Shown: one piece after another, positions 22,090 through 33,600 of the stretch
Layout of the letters: each line of letters opens with the position of its first letter
Numbering within the stretch: position 1 is the first letter of the stretch
Source: Leucocoprinus leucothites
Lineage: Eukaryota > Basidiomycota > Agaricomycetes > Agaricales > Agaricaceae
Assembly (NCBI GenBank): GCA_013368445.1
Contig: JAACJO010000003.1
Span: 2,418,001 to 2,482,000, forward strand
Direction: 5' to 3'
DNA length: 64,000 nt
Translations under genes and position numbers: made by a program
Notes under the pieces: model-generated
Databases searched by the model: none
What the model was told of the DNA's origin: nothing
Seen by the model: only the letters and a program-made list of their open reading frames with translations

Positions 22090-24538
22090 ATGCCTCGCAA
22101 CTTCTTCGCCAAGCTCACTCACTTCTTTGAACTTGTCTTTGATCCGTCTCGTCGGGCTGCAAATTCCGATGGCGCTGGGAGTCAAGCTCGCACATCTGCG
22201 CCTCAACGACCTCCTACGCCTTTCTCCACTCAAGATACTACTCCGCTCTCTCAACCAGCTACTACCATGCCTGCTACTCTCCCATCGGTGCCTCCCCTTT
22301 CCACGGCTCCTACTCCTATACCTCCTGATGCCGAGCCCGCACCTATTCCTGTGCCTCCCCCATCCATAATTCCTGTTTCCTCACCTCCGTCATCTCTACC
22401 CGTCGTGTCACCTACCCCTTCCTCTTCGGCGCTGGTGTTTCATTCTCGTGAGCGTGGAATGTTCCACAACGCACATGATTTTGTCCTCAATAATCCTCAA
22501 TTCGTCGATTTCTCCCCTGCGGAATCTGGTGAGCTTCACAGTACCCCTACCCCCGAGTTGGACCACTGACCCCATGTGGTGAATAGGCTTCAAACAGCTC
22601 CTGGAGCACTCAATGCTGGGCGCATTCCACGACTCTGGAACTCGCTATCCACCACCAAAATGTCATCTTGGCACTCGAAACGAGTACATCGACCTCATCA
22701 CCAACTGGGCACTAGGAGAGTCGGATCGAAAGGAACACATCCTCTGGATGCATGGTCCCTTTGGCATTGGAAAGTCGGCTGTTGCACAGAGCTGCGCCGA
22801 GGCCTTGGCATCGATTAACAAGCTCGCTGCCACCCTTTTCTTCTCCCGCTCCAATGCGGATCGTGATGACCCTCAACGCGTCTTTGCATCCATTGCGTAC
22901 CAAATTGCTACCAAATGCCCTTCGTTCCGGGAAATAATCAATACACGTATGGCTGAGGATCCTGCTCTCGCGACAAAGTCACTATCAAAGCAGTTCGAGG
23001 ACCTGCTCGTTCAACCCCTCGGTCAGATTGACCTTGTAGGGAGTGGTCTTGATAAACGTATTGTGATCATTGATGGACTAGACGAGTGCCGGGGAACGGC
23101 AGACCAGTGCGAGATTATTAAGATCATCGCAGCTTCCGTTCACAAGTGTACAACGCCCTTCCGCTGGTTTATCACCAGCCGCCCCGAAGTCCCTATCATT
23201 CGGACCATGAATTCCCCTGCTGTATCTCCCGTTCGTTCTCGCGTTGAACTTCCTGTATCCCGCGCAATCGATCATGAGGTCCTAGTCTACCTAACCGACG
23301 AGTTCAAGCTGATCCGCGAAGATCACGGCCTTCCCGAGTCGTGGCCGGAGGAAGGGGCCCTTGCCCTACTTGTTGAACGTGGTGCTGGGCTTTGGATCTA
23401 TGTGTCGATTATCATTCGTTTCATCAAGGACGAAAACTCTTATGGCCCCGAGGATCAACTGCGCATTGTGCTCGAGTTTGCAAAGGAGGTCTCTGCTAAG
23501 GTCGGGCCGGACAACCCATTGGCGGAGATGGACTTTTTCTATACCCTTATTATGCAACGAGTCCCGCTGAAGGTCAGGACAACAATCCACAAAATCCTCC
23601 TGGTTCTCTCCATGCTCTCTTCAAGTCCAAAGCGTGCTGCCACTATCCTCTGCCTTTCAGCAGAGCAGCTTCGTCGTGCCTGTGCTTTCATCCAGTCGGT
23701 CATGGAGCTTCAAGGTTCTGACCTCAAATCCATGAGCGTAAACTTCTATCACACATCGTTCCTCGATTTCATGACAGATCCCCGGCGGTCTAGGATGCTA
23801 TGTATCCACGGCGATTTCTTGATTGAGTGTCGACGAGAGATTTTGGGGTGGCTGCATGAAGTCTGCTCTCACAGTACAGGTACTGTGTCTCCCGAGCCCG
23901 TCTAGTGTTGTTGTTCTCATGAGACGCCATATCGATCACAGATTCCTTGCACCTCAAGTTTCCCTCAGGCACCGTTCTCCCAACAGGTGTATCACGTATT
24001 GATCACTATATAACTGTTTTGGATTGGTTTTGGGTCCTTTGTGGTGTAGCAGAGCATCTACTTGATTCCCAGACTGCTATGTCCCTCGCAAAACTTCCTT
24101 TCAAAAAAATGCTCAGGTTGATGGGTTTCGGTAGTGGGCTGGTTGATGCTCTTAGGGTAAGAGGCAACGTAAGTTTCTGAATGTTATTTGTTCCCTTGGA
24201 TTATCACTCATCAAGTGACTGGTCTTTGCAGCTCCCAGCTGAAATTTGCGACGAGATTATTCGAAAGGGGAAGTGTCCGATCCTGGGATGCACAAATACC
24301 GAGAATGTTTGGATCCTGGGGCACGGGGGGAATGAGTCAGTCCCTGGGCGGCATCGAAATGGTGATCTTTTTGTGTTGATGAACAATCAAGATGTAAGTA
24401 ATTACTTGCCTTGTCAATTTCTCTGGGTGTTCTTGAGCTTCGTCCCAGTGGCCCTCTGGCGGTAAATGTTTCTGTGGGGCTCAAATGCAAGAAGATCGTG
24501 ATTCGCAATGGAGGTTAGAGCAACGTCAGGGATACTGA
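22090..24538 (+). CDS. NACHT-domain STAND NTPase (fungal NLR-like)
   Basis: Five exons (22090-22528, 22587-23879, 23942-24168, 24232-24393, 24449-24538) give 736 residues. Residues 1-145 comprise a short hydrophobic/basic start (MPRNFFAKLTHFFELVF), a Pro/Ser/Thr-rich linker, and the agaricomycete leader 'FHNAHDFVLNNPQFVDFS'. The NACHT domain follows: 'GTRNEYIDLITNW', Walker A GPFGIGKS at about 203-210, Walker B 'IVIIDGLDEC' near 305, sensor-like 'FRWFITSRPE', and a winged-helix/NACHT-associated part with 'VNFYHTSFLDFMTDP'. The C-terminal 150 residues are short and carry no WD40, ANK or TPR repeats; they end with a Cys-containing 'WPSGGKCFCGAQ'. Fungal NACHT proteins act in non-self recognition and regulated cell death in characterised cases. 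The ligand and effector here are unknown. Gene structure appears intact. Confidence 0.88.
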
Positions 24539-25277
24539 TGATGGTGACTTTAGTTTAATGGGCTCTTTCTGAATACTTGGTCCTGATGGTATCTATCACC
24601 TCAATTTGTAATATTTCTGCCTCCGGGTCAGCTATCCTCGATCATAATCACTGCGTACATTGAACACATAACGTCTACATACATTAACGCTGTCATGTAT
24701 ACTACTCATAACTTTACGTCCGCTATTCTTGCACTGCACATACACACACAACGAGCGAGCGATCATCTATCTTAGCTGTCAAACTATCTCAACATGCGAT
24801 CAAGTAACCGATACCCAGCAGTGGCCTTGAGCGTGGGATGGCTCCTGGGGGTCTGAAGACTAGGCTGACTCTGTTCTCCATTGAGTCAACCCACCGTGAG
24901 CGGTGCCGCGACGCAAAGAGAACAGCGATAGAAATCTCGGAGCTCGAAGCCGCTCGACATAACTCAGTAGTGGATTCGAGCCTTACGTTTCACTCTTTGT
25001 TGATAAATGGCGAACGCAATTGTGGAATGAATCCGATTTCAGAGTGACGACTACCACATATGTTCCGGGCGATGTGAAATGAGCGGGGTGTACACTACGA
25101 GATCACGACTTCTGTACTGTCTTTATTCTTTTATTCCGCCACCACAATGTATATCTGACATACAGATTTCTTGTGGAGTCATTCAATCCACTCGAGTATG
25201 TATTTGTCTTTGAGTGAATCAAAGATCTATGAAAGCACAAAAGCATCGATTAAGCGTGGAGAGGTAGAGCTATGAAA
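24539..25277. other. Convergent intergenic region
   Basis: A 739-bp stretch between the NACHT and VMA6 ends. The open frame 24838-25047 (+) is basic and unlike any family I know. No gene is supported. Confidence 0.5.
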
Positions 25278-26574
25278 TTAGAAAATGGGTATAAAGTCCT
25301 GTATCCTGTCTTTGGCATCCTGCGCGATACACTCCGCGATCCAAGTCAGGTTTCTAATTTCCTGCTCCTTCAACTTCATGTACGCATAGAACACGCCATA
25401 TTGGAACTGCTGCAGGAATGCCTCCTTATTTAGTTGCACTTCAGTTTGGAAGAACCTATCCTCCAACTGCGATGCGATGCTCAAGTCATCACCTCGGTCA
25501 CCGACACTCGAACCACTAAAGAATGTGCGATAGTCACCGACTGCTTCGCATGCTTGACGAACCTGATCAATTTCGTCGGCACGGGCAAGGGCGTTGTTGC
25601 CTGCGGGCCAGAGACGGCCGATGGAGGGGAAGAGTCGGGCGCGTTGTTCTTTTGAGAGTTCGGTATTGAAAGAGTTGATGGTGATGTTGATGGTACGTCT
25701 GTCAGCTTCAAAGGCAAGGATTTTCTGCATGACGTCCGCAGTAGAAGAGCCTAGTGTTCCGCAGTAGTGATAGAAGTCTTCAAGGTAGGCTTTGTAGACC
25801 GTGTTACGGATGATCTCGATATTAAGGTCGTCTAGGTCAGCGGCGGAGAGACAGTCACGGAAGTAGGGTGCTTTTGGTAGAGGAGAAAGTGAGATTAGTG
25901 GCGAAAGAGTCAACTTGTCGGACTTACCGAGCGGTGTCTCGACAATGACAGTCTGGTATAGTTCTTCAACATTTGTTGCAACGCACAGAGCGGGCATGGA
26001 GTCAAAGACGCCGAGGGGATGACAACGTTCAAGGAGCTCATGTGTATCACGTTCGTGAAGCGTTCCTGTGATGAGCAGGATGATGTTGTCGATCATGTAG
26101 GAATACCTATGTTCTGAATAAACAACTAAGGAAATAGAATATACATACAGCGACGTACGTGATGTAGTCAAGGAATTTACTGAGCGGTTGAACAGCATTG
26201 GTACGGATATAGTTGAAGTGGTCAACGACAACTTGAGTAGCTTTGTCGGAAATGGTAGATGTCGAGAGGGGTAACGGTTCATTGGCGAGGAAGTTGCCAT
26301 AGTCAGTGGCAGAAAGCTGCGTCCTAAAATCTATTGAGTAGTTCCATCAGTTAAAACAAGTATTAAGTTGTGCTTTTCGTCCGAATGCTCACCTTCAAGA
26401 GTTTCGCATTGTGTCAGGTTGGCATACTGGTTCTGGGTGAGGATCCCAGATTTGTATCCCCTAACAATTCCTTCAAGAAATCCGGTGTCGACCTAGTATT
26501 GAAGCTGCTTGTTAATCGATACGCGTATGTCATAGTAAAATAGTAGTACATACGTTAAAAAATAGGGCCTCCAT
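25278..26574 (-). CDS. VMA6: V-type H+-ATPase subunit d
   Basis: V0-sector stalk subunit linking the proteolipid ring to the V1 rotor. The start is [19 protein letters not shown], then '[22 protein letters not shown]'. After further exons come '[19 protein letters not shown]', '[17 protein letters not shown]', '[19 protein letters not shown]', '[12 protein letters not shown]', '[17 protein letters not shown]', '[12 protein letters not shown]' and the C-terminal '[19 protein letters not shown]'. These follow yeast Vma6 and mammalian ATP6V0D1 throughout. Introns lie near 26480-26550, 26330-26395, 26105-26160 and 25870-25930. The length after splicing is about 355 residues, normal for the family. 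It lies in the same window as VMA3 but in a separate transcription unit. Confidence 0.95.
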
Positions 26575-26806
26575 GGTTCAACGTCTGCGAAGCATTCCTG
26601 GCGTCGCAGCTCGCAGCGGGTAGGGCACTGATGAATATTCCCACGCGGTCACGAGCGCCTAATAGTAATACATTGTGACCTCGGGCCCGTTTTTGGGCTG
26701 TTCGTCACTTTGAATGCCACTACTCTTCAAGCTTCAAGTTCGGTCCTGTCACTCATATTACTCACTTTCGGGAAGTCCAACCAGGCTTAACCGAGTTTTA
26801 ATGGCG

Positions 26807-27149
26807 TTACTTGTGTTCTCTCCTATTCATCAAGCTTTCAACGAATTTCTCAGCTTCTGCATCAGTCTGCAACCCAACAACACTGACAACAAAACCCACT
26901 TTGTCGTTTTGATGCACACCTCTGACAACCTCGACTGAGTAACCAGGCTTACGAACAATGCCATACAACAGATAGACTCGGCTTTCGATCGAGTGCTCAC
27001 ATCGGGCACGGTCGATAGTTTTGCTCAGGTTCAATAAGCCTAAGCTCCATTCGGTTTTGACATACCTATCTTTCGGGTTCTCCGATCTAAATAAAACCGA
27101 CTCACCCCCAGAGGTAAGTAGCTTGTCCCCACTTCAAATCTCCCCACAT
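26807..27149 (-). CDS. Possible small unrecognised gene
   Basis: An open frame of about 70 codons ending at 26807 has protein-like composition (YLLYGIVRKPGYSVEVVRG, GFVVSVVGLQTDAEAEKF). It can be extended by a short upstream exon (MWGDLKWGQATYLWG, ATG at 27149) through an intron with gtgagt and gatag ends, giving about 100 residues. I do not recognise it. A serious objection is that this ATG lies only 7 bp from the start of the membrane-protein gene on the other strand, leaving no room for promoters, so the first exon or the whole call may be wrong. Confidence 0.25.
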
Positions 27150-27155
27150 GAGCCG

Positions 27156-28318
27156 ATGACCTCCCTCACAAACACGACCACTCTCCTTAACCCAGACACA
27201 TATCTCAACCATCTGACCCCAAGCGAGGGGCGAGAGTTCGAGATAGGCCGGGACGTTACATTAGTCACTCTCGGAGTGAGTTCTTCGCATTGTCCACATG
27301 CTGTATTGTGTTCAAGGCGCCATACACCTCTCATTAGATGATAATATGGGACATTCTTGTCTATATTCCAGATGATTGGCGGATACTCAAGCAAAACCCA
27401 CTTAATTGTGTCGTCCTCTGCTTCGTTTCTTCAAGGTGCCTAGTGTAATCGCGTTTCCCTCCACAAGTCTAACCTCTTGCAGACTTTTTGCCTTGGGTTA
27501 CGTCCTGCTCGGCGTGCTGGAAAGAAGTACGTGTTATCTTCGTTCAGCCTCGAAGGTTACCAACTTTGTTGTCAGCCATGCCGTTTCAACATCCTCGCGC
27601 TCTCTCTATGATAAACACCTTTTTCGGTGCTTTCGCGCTCATCAGCTCGACCTTTTTATTTCTCCGGCGCCTTCACGCCGTATACAGCGACTCACGATGG
27701 ACGCGATGGGCCTTTTCTAGTCTCTGGGTCGTACATGCTGTAGTCGAATTTTTGGCCCCATTCGGTATCCGCCCGACCTTTATCCCGGGAACGCATTATT
27801 ACAGTGATACTGATATCAAGCCATACGTTGGGTTCAGTGGGATTTTGCTGCTGATTTTCGACACTTCAGTCTTTCTAGCCATCAGCATCAAAGTCGCCAC
27901 TTCGCATAATTCAACTGATGAGAGGGTTAAATGGAATACGATTGTATCTGGCAGAGCCCTGCCTCGCTTGTCCCGTGCAATCCTTCAAGGAGGCCAGCAA
28001 TATTATTTGTATGTACACTCCGAACTCTCATTGAGCTTCGCTGATTTTAATCTTCTTAGAATGACAGCCGGAGCGACCACCCTCATCACCGTGATGATGT
28101 TCATTCCGAACATTTCTCCACATCTCAAGATGACGCTCACGATACCAATTATACCCTTTGAGGCCTCAATGGCTTCTCGGACCTATCGAAATCTTCGACT
28201 GTACAAACTCGATCCAGCAATTTCAACCACGAACCCAGAATCCTTGGGTACTATGACAAATGTGCAATCCGGATGTACCTCTGGTACCTTGTCGTCGGGA
28301 GGAATATATAATTGCTAG
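27156..28318 (+). CDS. Multi-pass membrane protein of a basidiomycete family, unknown function
   Basis: Five exons. Exon 1 (27156-27275) gives MTSLTNTTTLLNPDTYLNHL and 'EIGRDVTLVTLG'. Exon 2 encodes 'IIWDILVYIPDDWRILKQN' and 'CVVLCFVSSR'. Exon 3 encodes 'LFALGYVLLGVLER'. Exon 4 (probably from 27576) runs 'FGAFALISSTFLFLRRLHAVY' through 'VGFSGILLLIFDTSVFLAI' to 'RLSRAILQGGQQYYL'. Exon 5 starts 'MTAGATTLITVMMFIPN' and ends after 'EASMASRTYRNLRLYKL'. About seven hydrophobic helices and a C-terminal 'YRNLRLYK' motif are typical of a large agaricomycete family of seven-helix-like proteins with no known role. A receptor function is speculative. The join between exons 3 and 4 is the least certain. 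Confidence 0.78.
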
Positions 28319-29813
28319 GCAGGATCGTTTGCGTACATATACGCTCGCAATTACGTTCCCTCTAACACTGATGCCGAGGCGATTATTTAACCGATCATCG
28401 CAACCGCCAAAACAAAAAGTGGATTTTCGGCTACTTTAGTTACGTCTAATCAACCAATGGTGATATTTCTCAGCTACTGTCATGCATCGCCCCCGCCGCT
28501 GAAGTTTCAGCGAGTCCTGCGAAAAGCCTCCCCTAACAAGCCTTACTTGGCCTAAGCTCGTTCCAGTTGCACTCTTGTCATTGGTGTTTCCAAAACGGGT
28601 CCTCGGAACGCATTATTGAATTGAAATTTCTCTAGATGATTATGGGACTAACTAAACGATAGAGCCCTTACCATCTATGACCCTGTTTTTGTGTTTCCGG
28701 GCGTAGATCGAGCGAAGAATGAATACATGCCTTATCTCCTCGAAGGGAATACACTTCTCCCGAATGTTTTTGGCAAATTGAGGCTCGACAAATCGGGTCG
28801 CTACTATATTCTGGCCGGCAGAACGAGGGCTGTTTGGTTAAACCTCTCCTCCATCTCCCAAGCTATACCTGCGAACAAAGGCGAGCTCTAATTGTACGTT
28901 AGTTTGTGCCTTGATAAAGATCATCCCGCAGCACCAAGCCCATTAAGGAGAAACATTTCCCGCTCATCTGTCATCCTTGGTTTCGATTTTATCCCAGCCG
29001 CTATCATATTTTCTAGAGGAGTCTAGGACGCTTGGGACTAGTGCTTCCAACTCGACACCCGCTCTGCTGTTGCATTATGCCGGTCTATTCGGTTCGGAAG
29101 ATCACCATGGGATATAGCCGTTCGCGCTTCATGATTATTTCTCGCGTTGTCGAGATCAGACCGTCCTGCGTTGCCAATCGCCTCGAGGTTCCACAGTGCA
29201 CTTACACCCTTCGGCGTTACTCGAGTTGTGTAGTGCGAAGTTGCAATGTTTGGCGCCCCAAGAAACAATCGGCCAATGCTTCCCTCACTCCAACCGTCCA
29301 CCTCAGACACCCGGTGGCCACCACCAATTGTATGCCCCGGATACAGCCCAGTTGAACGCAAATAAACGTCTTCCCTGGAGCAGTTCTCTGTCCGGATGAT
29401 ATTTTGAGATCGTCACGGCTATTTGCGGGGTTGTATGATGCCTACTTTTACTGACAACGATCTCACCAACAACTTGGATGGACCCACTAACTCTGCCTCT
29501 GGTTATCTATGACCCTAGTGACTCTTGCTGGATCATAATTCATGTGATCTTACTTGTATCATTGCGACATAAATAACTAGATATTTCGAATATTCGCCAT
29601 CAGTCCACGACTTCCATCATCACTCCTCGTTGACCTTATTTCTGACCCGAATGACGCCATAGCGCTACCATCTTACGCCAGAACGGCTATGGGAACCAAC
29701 TCCTCTAACAGCAAGAAACAACTTAGAGGGGGATAAATGGTAGCAGCATATCATGTTCTGCTGTGCTTGGCTTCCCCCATTTCCCAGCCTCTCTCCCACT
29801 GACATACTGAACC
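28319..29813. other. Long intergenic region, nothing supported
   Basis: A 1.5-kb stretch with no gene I can support. Frames at 28691-28891 (+) and the overlapping pair at 29032-29361 on both strands lack family resemblance. No terminal repeats or transposase fragments were noticed. Some of it must serve as promoter for the permease at 29814. Confidence 0.4.
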
Positions 29814-32127
29814 ATGCGAGAAAAGACTTCCTCCATCGACTCAACGAACGAGAACTATAGCGAGAACGACTACCTAACGCTACAGGATCGCCAATTGGTG
29901 CGAAAAGTGGATCTGAGGTTTGCGCTTTCGAGGACTTGAGACTGGCATATAGATCTCATGGCGTATTTCGTGCATAGGCTACTTCCCATCTTAACCACGC
30001 TGTATCTTCTCAGCTTCTTAGACCGGTCAGTAATCTGTTCTTGCACCTCGCCATGCCGTGTATTGAATTCTTGACAGGTCTAACATCGGAAATGCGAAGC
30101 AAGTACTTGCCATTTGTCCTAAACGCAACCAAAGTCTGAATTAGTCTGCGCTCGTTTAAAAGGATCCTCGGCTTGGCGGCGGTAAGCAATAGATCCACAT
30201 GTGAGGCCGTACCCTTGTGTCCTCACAAATGACCCATTTCAGGACCTCGGAGTGACAAATTCCGAATACAATACGTCTCTTGCCCTCTATTTCGTCGCTT
30301 ATGTCTTGTTCGAAGTTCCAGCGAACGTGAGTGATTTTGTATTTTTGTCGGTGTCTTTCGTTATACTGCACATGGGCTTACCGAGGGCCGAATAGATTAT
30401 GTGAGTCAAATATTATAATCATTCCCAGCGGAGACTGAACTCGTTTATAGCCTGAAACGCTTTAATCCGCAAATATGGTTGCCCACGCTGACGCTTGTCT
30501 GGGGTATAGTCAGTGTATGTCAAGGACTCGTCACCAATAAAGCCGGCCTTTTCGGCATTCGGTTTCGTGAGTTGTGATGATTGTAACTTTAACATGATGG
30601 TATGCTCACGGAGAGCTGGCAATTATAGTCCTTGGAGCTACTGAGGCTGGTTTGTTCCCTGGTGTAATTTATGTTTTCTCTGTGTACTACCGGAGGTAAG
30701 AGCTCCTATCCTAACCTGTCAGCTTGCAACAAGATTAACGAGGTGCACACTCTAGGCATGAGCGCAGTTGGCGTGTTGCACTTTTCTTTGGAGGAGCAGC
30801 ACTCGCAGGTGCGTTTGGTGGTATCCTCGCGTATGCTATTGGCAAGATGGACGGCGTAGGCGGTCGCAAGGGTTGGGAATGGTGGGTGTACGTCAGAAGC
30901 ATGTACTCGTTTGCTGATGCATGGATCCCGCCAGGATCTTCATCATTGAGGGCATCATAACTGTAGCTGCTGCAGGCCTCGCATACTTTGTCGTTCCAAC
31001 ATGGTCACACAAGGCTAAATTTGTCAGTTGACCGTATTTTTCCATAACTCGTTTGGCTAATAATCTTATAGTTAACCCAATCAGAGCGCCAACGACTCTT
31101 GGAACGTCTGAACGCAGATTCGGATGCGGGTTTGATCGAGAAATTCGATTGGTTTTATGTCAAGCAAGCATTGACTGACCATCTCGTATGGGCATATGCG
31201 TTACTATTCCACGGGTTCGCGTTTGTCTTGTACTCACTCAGTTTGTTCCTGGTAAGCAATAGCCCGATGATATCCTCACTGGTGTGACGTCGCTGATAAC
31301 GAACAGCCCTCCATTATTCAAGGCCTAGGATTCGCAAGCTGGCAAGCACAGCTGTACGTATCACATATTCCGTGCGACAAGGTACCTTTGACCCGGCGTA
31401 TGCAGGTTGACCGTGCCACCCAACACACTCGCAAGTATCTCGATATGGGTAACCGTCTGGCTCTCGGCCAAATATGACCGACGTGCTATATTCATCATCA
31501 TTGCTGCATTCATTGCCATCATCGGTGAGCTCTCCCTCGAGTGCATTTCTGTATCCTCTGATCGGCATTGAAGGATACATCATCCTGCTGACGACCAGAA
31601 CGGCCGGTGCGCAATACGTTGGTGTGCATTTCGCAGCTGCCGGTGTATACACTGGGAATGCACTGCTGCTGAGGTGAGCTCCAACTCCTTCCTTATGGTG
31701 GGGTAGATCTGATGAACAACAGCTGGCCGGGAGAGAATGTCTCAGCACAGACGAAACGCGCCATCGCCGTAGCAATGCAAATTACCATCGGAGATATTGG
31801 TGCAATCGCAGGGTATATGACCATTGCCATTCTTGGTTCAACGAGGAGCTGACAACCACTCTGTCACGTAGTGTCTTGATTTACCGGCCATCGCTGTCCG
31901 CAAACCGATTTCGCAAACCACACCTCATAGCGATTGGATATCTCCTATTTTCGGTGGTTATTGCATCATATTTATGGTGGTGGATGGACAAAGAAAATAA
32001 GCGACGAGCTAGTATTTTGATAGCCCAGAAAGAAGCCAAGGGTGAAAGTAGGGGCGATTTTGACCCATCGCAGGAAGAGAAGCAACGACTAGGAGACCGA
32101 GCGTTGCAGTATCGTTATGTCTTCTGA
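29814..32127 (+). CDS. MFS permease, anion:cation symporter (Dal5/Tna1-like)
   Basis: Plasma-membrane transporter for a small organic anion such as allantoate, nicotinate or pantothenate; the substrate cannot be told from sequence. At least 12 exons restore a complete protein of about 500 residues. Family signatures: 'ILTTLYLLSFLDRSNIGNAK', 'LGLAADLGVTNSEYN', 'YFVAYVLFEVPANIILKRF', 'GIRFLLGATEAGLFPG', 'SVYYRRHERSWRVALFF', 'GWEWIFIIEGIITV' and 'GDIGAIAGVLIYRP'. Twelve helices can be traced. Splicing is unusual: one intron (30099-30162) uses a GC donor (gaa|gcaagt), exons of 21 and 19 nt flank it, and a 5-nt microexon (30396-30400, ATTAT) is needed to read PAN-II-LKRF. Because of these small exons the locus looks broken at first sight, but no disabling mutation was found. 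It ends convergently 102 bp from the NDUFAF6-like gene. Confidence 0.88.
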
Positions 32128-32229
32128 GCGGATAGGGTGAACCAGCCTTTAAACGAGGGCGTTAAGTAAATTATTGTACGATTATATATGTTTATTTCAT
32201 ACCGCGTTTACGTAGCTCTGGCTCTGGAC

Positions 32230-33436
32230 CTAGAACTCTCGTCGGTAATAGGCACGATAGATATGCCACGGGAGCTTCCAATCACGTTGTTGGAGCTTAG
32301 GGTCGAATGCATTGAAGCTGTTTTTTTCTAAGCGCTGAAGCAGATTTGTTACAGGAACCTAAGACAACGCAGCCGTGTGTTAACAAGTCGTCTCGTGAAA
32401 GCATTGACAAAGAGAATACGCACACCAACCAAGAAAACGGGCATGGCACCACTGGGTACCTTCCCTCCCACCTCCTTCAACATTGAGCGAGCAGTAATCA
32501 TATGATCGTTCGCGAGCGTAGCGAACTCGAATATCGCATCTTCGATTCCTTGTGCTTCCGGCCCTTTTCTGAACAACTCTTCCTGCCTTACACCATGCCT
32601 TGACGTGATTTCAGCGGGAATGACGCTCCGGCCTTGTTTGGAGTGGTATGGCAGAGCACGAAGAAGGGTAGTGATTGTTTGTGCATTGCCAAGGTGGGAT
32701 GCACAATGGGAGAGCGTATGGGAATCATTAAGTGGGGAAGGAAGCAAAGAAAGGAAGATGTAAAGCAGTGAGCTGTGGGTGGATTCGCTATGAGAAATGA
32801 GTTGGTCGATTGTTTGGTATGATGTCGTTTCGAGCTCAGCGTCCTGTTTGACCTCAGAATCAATTAAGCTTATGTATATATAAAGAATAGGACATACGCG
32901 GGCATCAATTATACGTTTGAAGTGATACGGTTGAAGGTGAGCTATCTGGGTCGCGTGAAAGAGTGCAAGGGCGGTAGGATGTCGCGGTGGTCTGCCCTGC
33001 CGGAACAGAAACGTTACATTGTATACCGAGCGAGGAAGAGGGTTTGCATACATTAAAGATATCTTTAATTGCATCTCTCCAGAATTGCATGCGCATTTTT
33101 CCAATTGTGGTATTGGAGACATGGTCTTGCACTGTTGCCAATTCCACCTAAACCAACTAATTGATTTCTTGTCAGGGCGGCTCGAGGAAGGCAAACTCTC
33201 ACAGAGAATGCTTTTATAGCAAAGTAAGAGCCTCGTAAGTCCCTCGGCCAGAATTGCGATATTAGATACGACTCATAGTCGTGCTTGCGCACAAGGTCAG
33301 TGCAGTATTCGAAGGGGTCCGAAAGGCCAACAGTACTTGAAGAGTTATCAAAACTCTGATGTTGAGTGGCATAAAGTCGCCTCAAGGTTGGTGTTCCCAA
33401 AGGAGCGCGTAAGAGCGCGGGAAGCCGTGTCCGCAT
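32230..33436 (-). CDS. NDUFAF6: Mitochondrial complex I assembly factor NDUFAF6-like (squalene/phytoene synthase fold)
   Basis: Assembly factor for respiratory complex I, built on a phytoene/squalene synthase fold. The start MRTRLPALLRAPLGTPTLRR is a mitochondrial presequence; an alternative in-frame start lies at 33535. Blocks: 'DPFEYCTDLVRKHDYESYL', 'FWPRDLRGSYFAIKAFSVE', 'GKMRMQFWRDAIKDIF', 'HLQPYHFKRIIDAR', 'LGNAQTITTLLRALPYHSKQ', 'FEFATLANDHMITARSML' and the C-terminal 'LQQRDWKLPWHIYRAYYRR'. The usual Asp-rich catalytic motifs of true synthases are absent, as in NDUFAF6. Introns lie near 32358-32425, 32843-32898, 32998-33065 and 33147-33225. It is head to head with the SDHAF1-like gene, suggesting joint control of two respiratory assembly factors. 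Confidence 0.9.
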
Positions 33437-33600
33437 ACCGCGCAGACTATGTGCGAGGAAAGAACTTGACGTTCGTAAGAGAACGCGATCTGAGTATGAC
33501 GCTTTGTATTTCGCGACACCTTTAAAAACAAACAAATATTAGCCAATCAAAATACGAGAATAGTCCGGAACACCCGCTGCCAGGATGACATTGTTCAATC
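33437..33600. promoter_or_regulatory. Shared divergent promoter, NDUFAF6-like / SDHAF1-like
   Basis: Only 164 bp lie between the start codons of two mitochondrial assembly-factor genes. If the NDUFAF6-like start at 33535 is used, the gap is 65 bp. A bidirectional promoter is inferred from spacing. Confidence 0.5.

Noticed and set aside
23905..23947. Stop codon at 23905 as a premature end of the NACHT protein
   Set aside because: It lies inside an intron (23880-23941) with GT-AG ends. Splicing continues the frame through three more exons.
28319..29813. Possible transposon in the 1.5-kb gene-free stretch
   Set aside because: I found no terminal repeats, target-site duplication, reverse transcriptase or transposase fragment by eye. 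A repeat library search would settle it.
29814..32127. MFS gene as a pseudogene, because open frames are short and scattered
   Set aside because: With a GC-AG intron and small exons, including one of 5 nt, every family motif is restored without any frameshift or stop.
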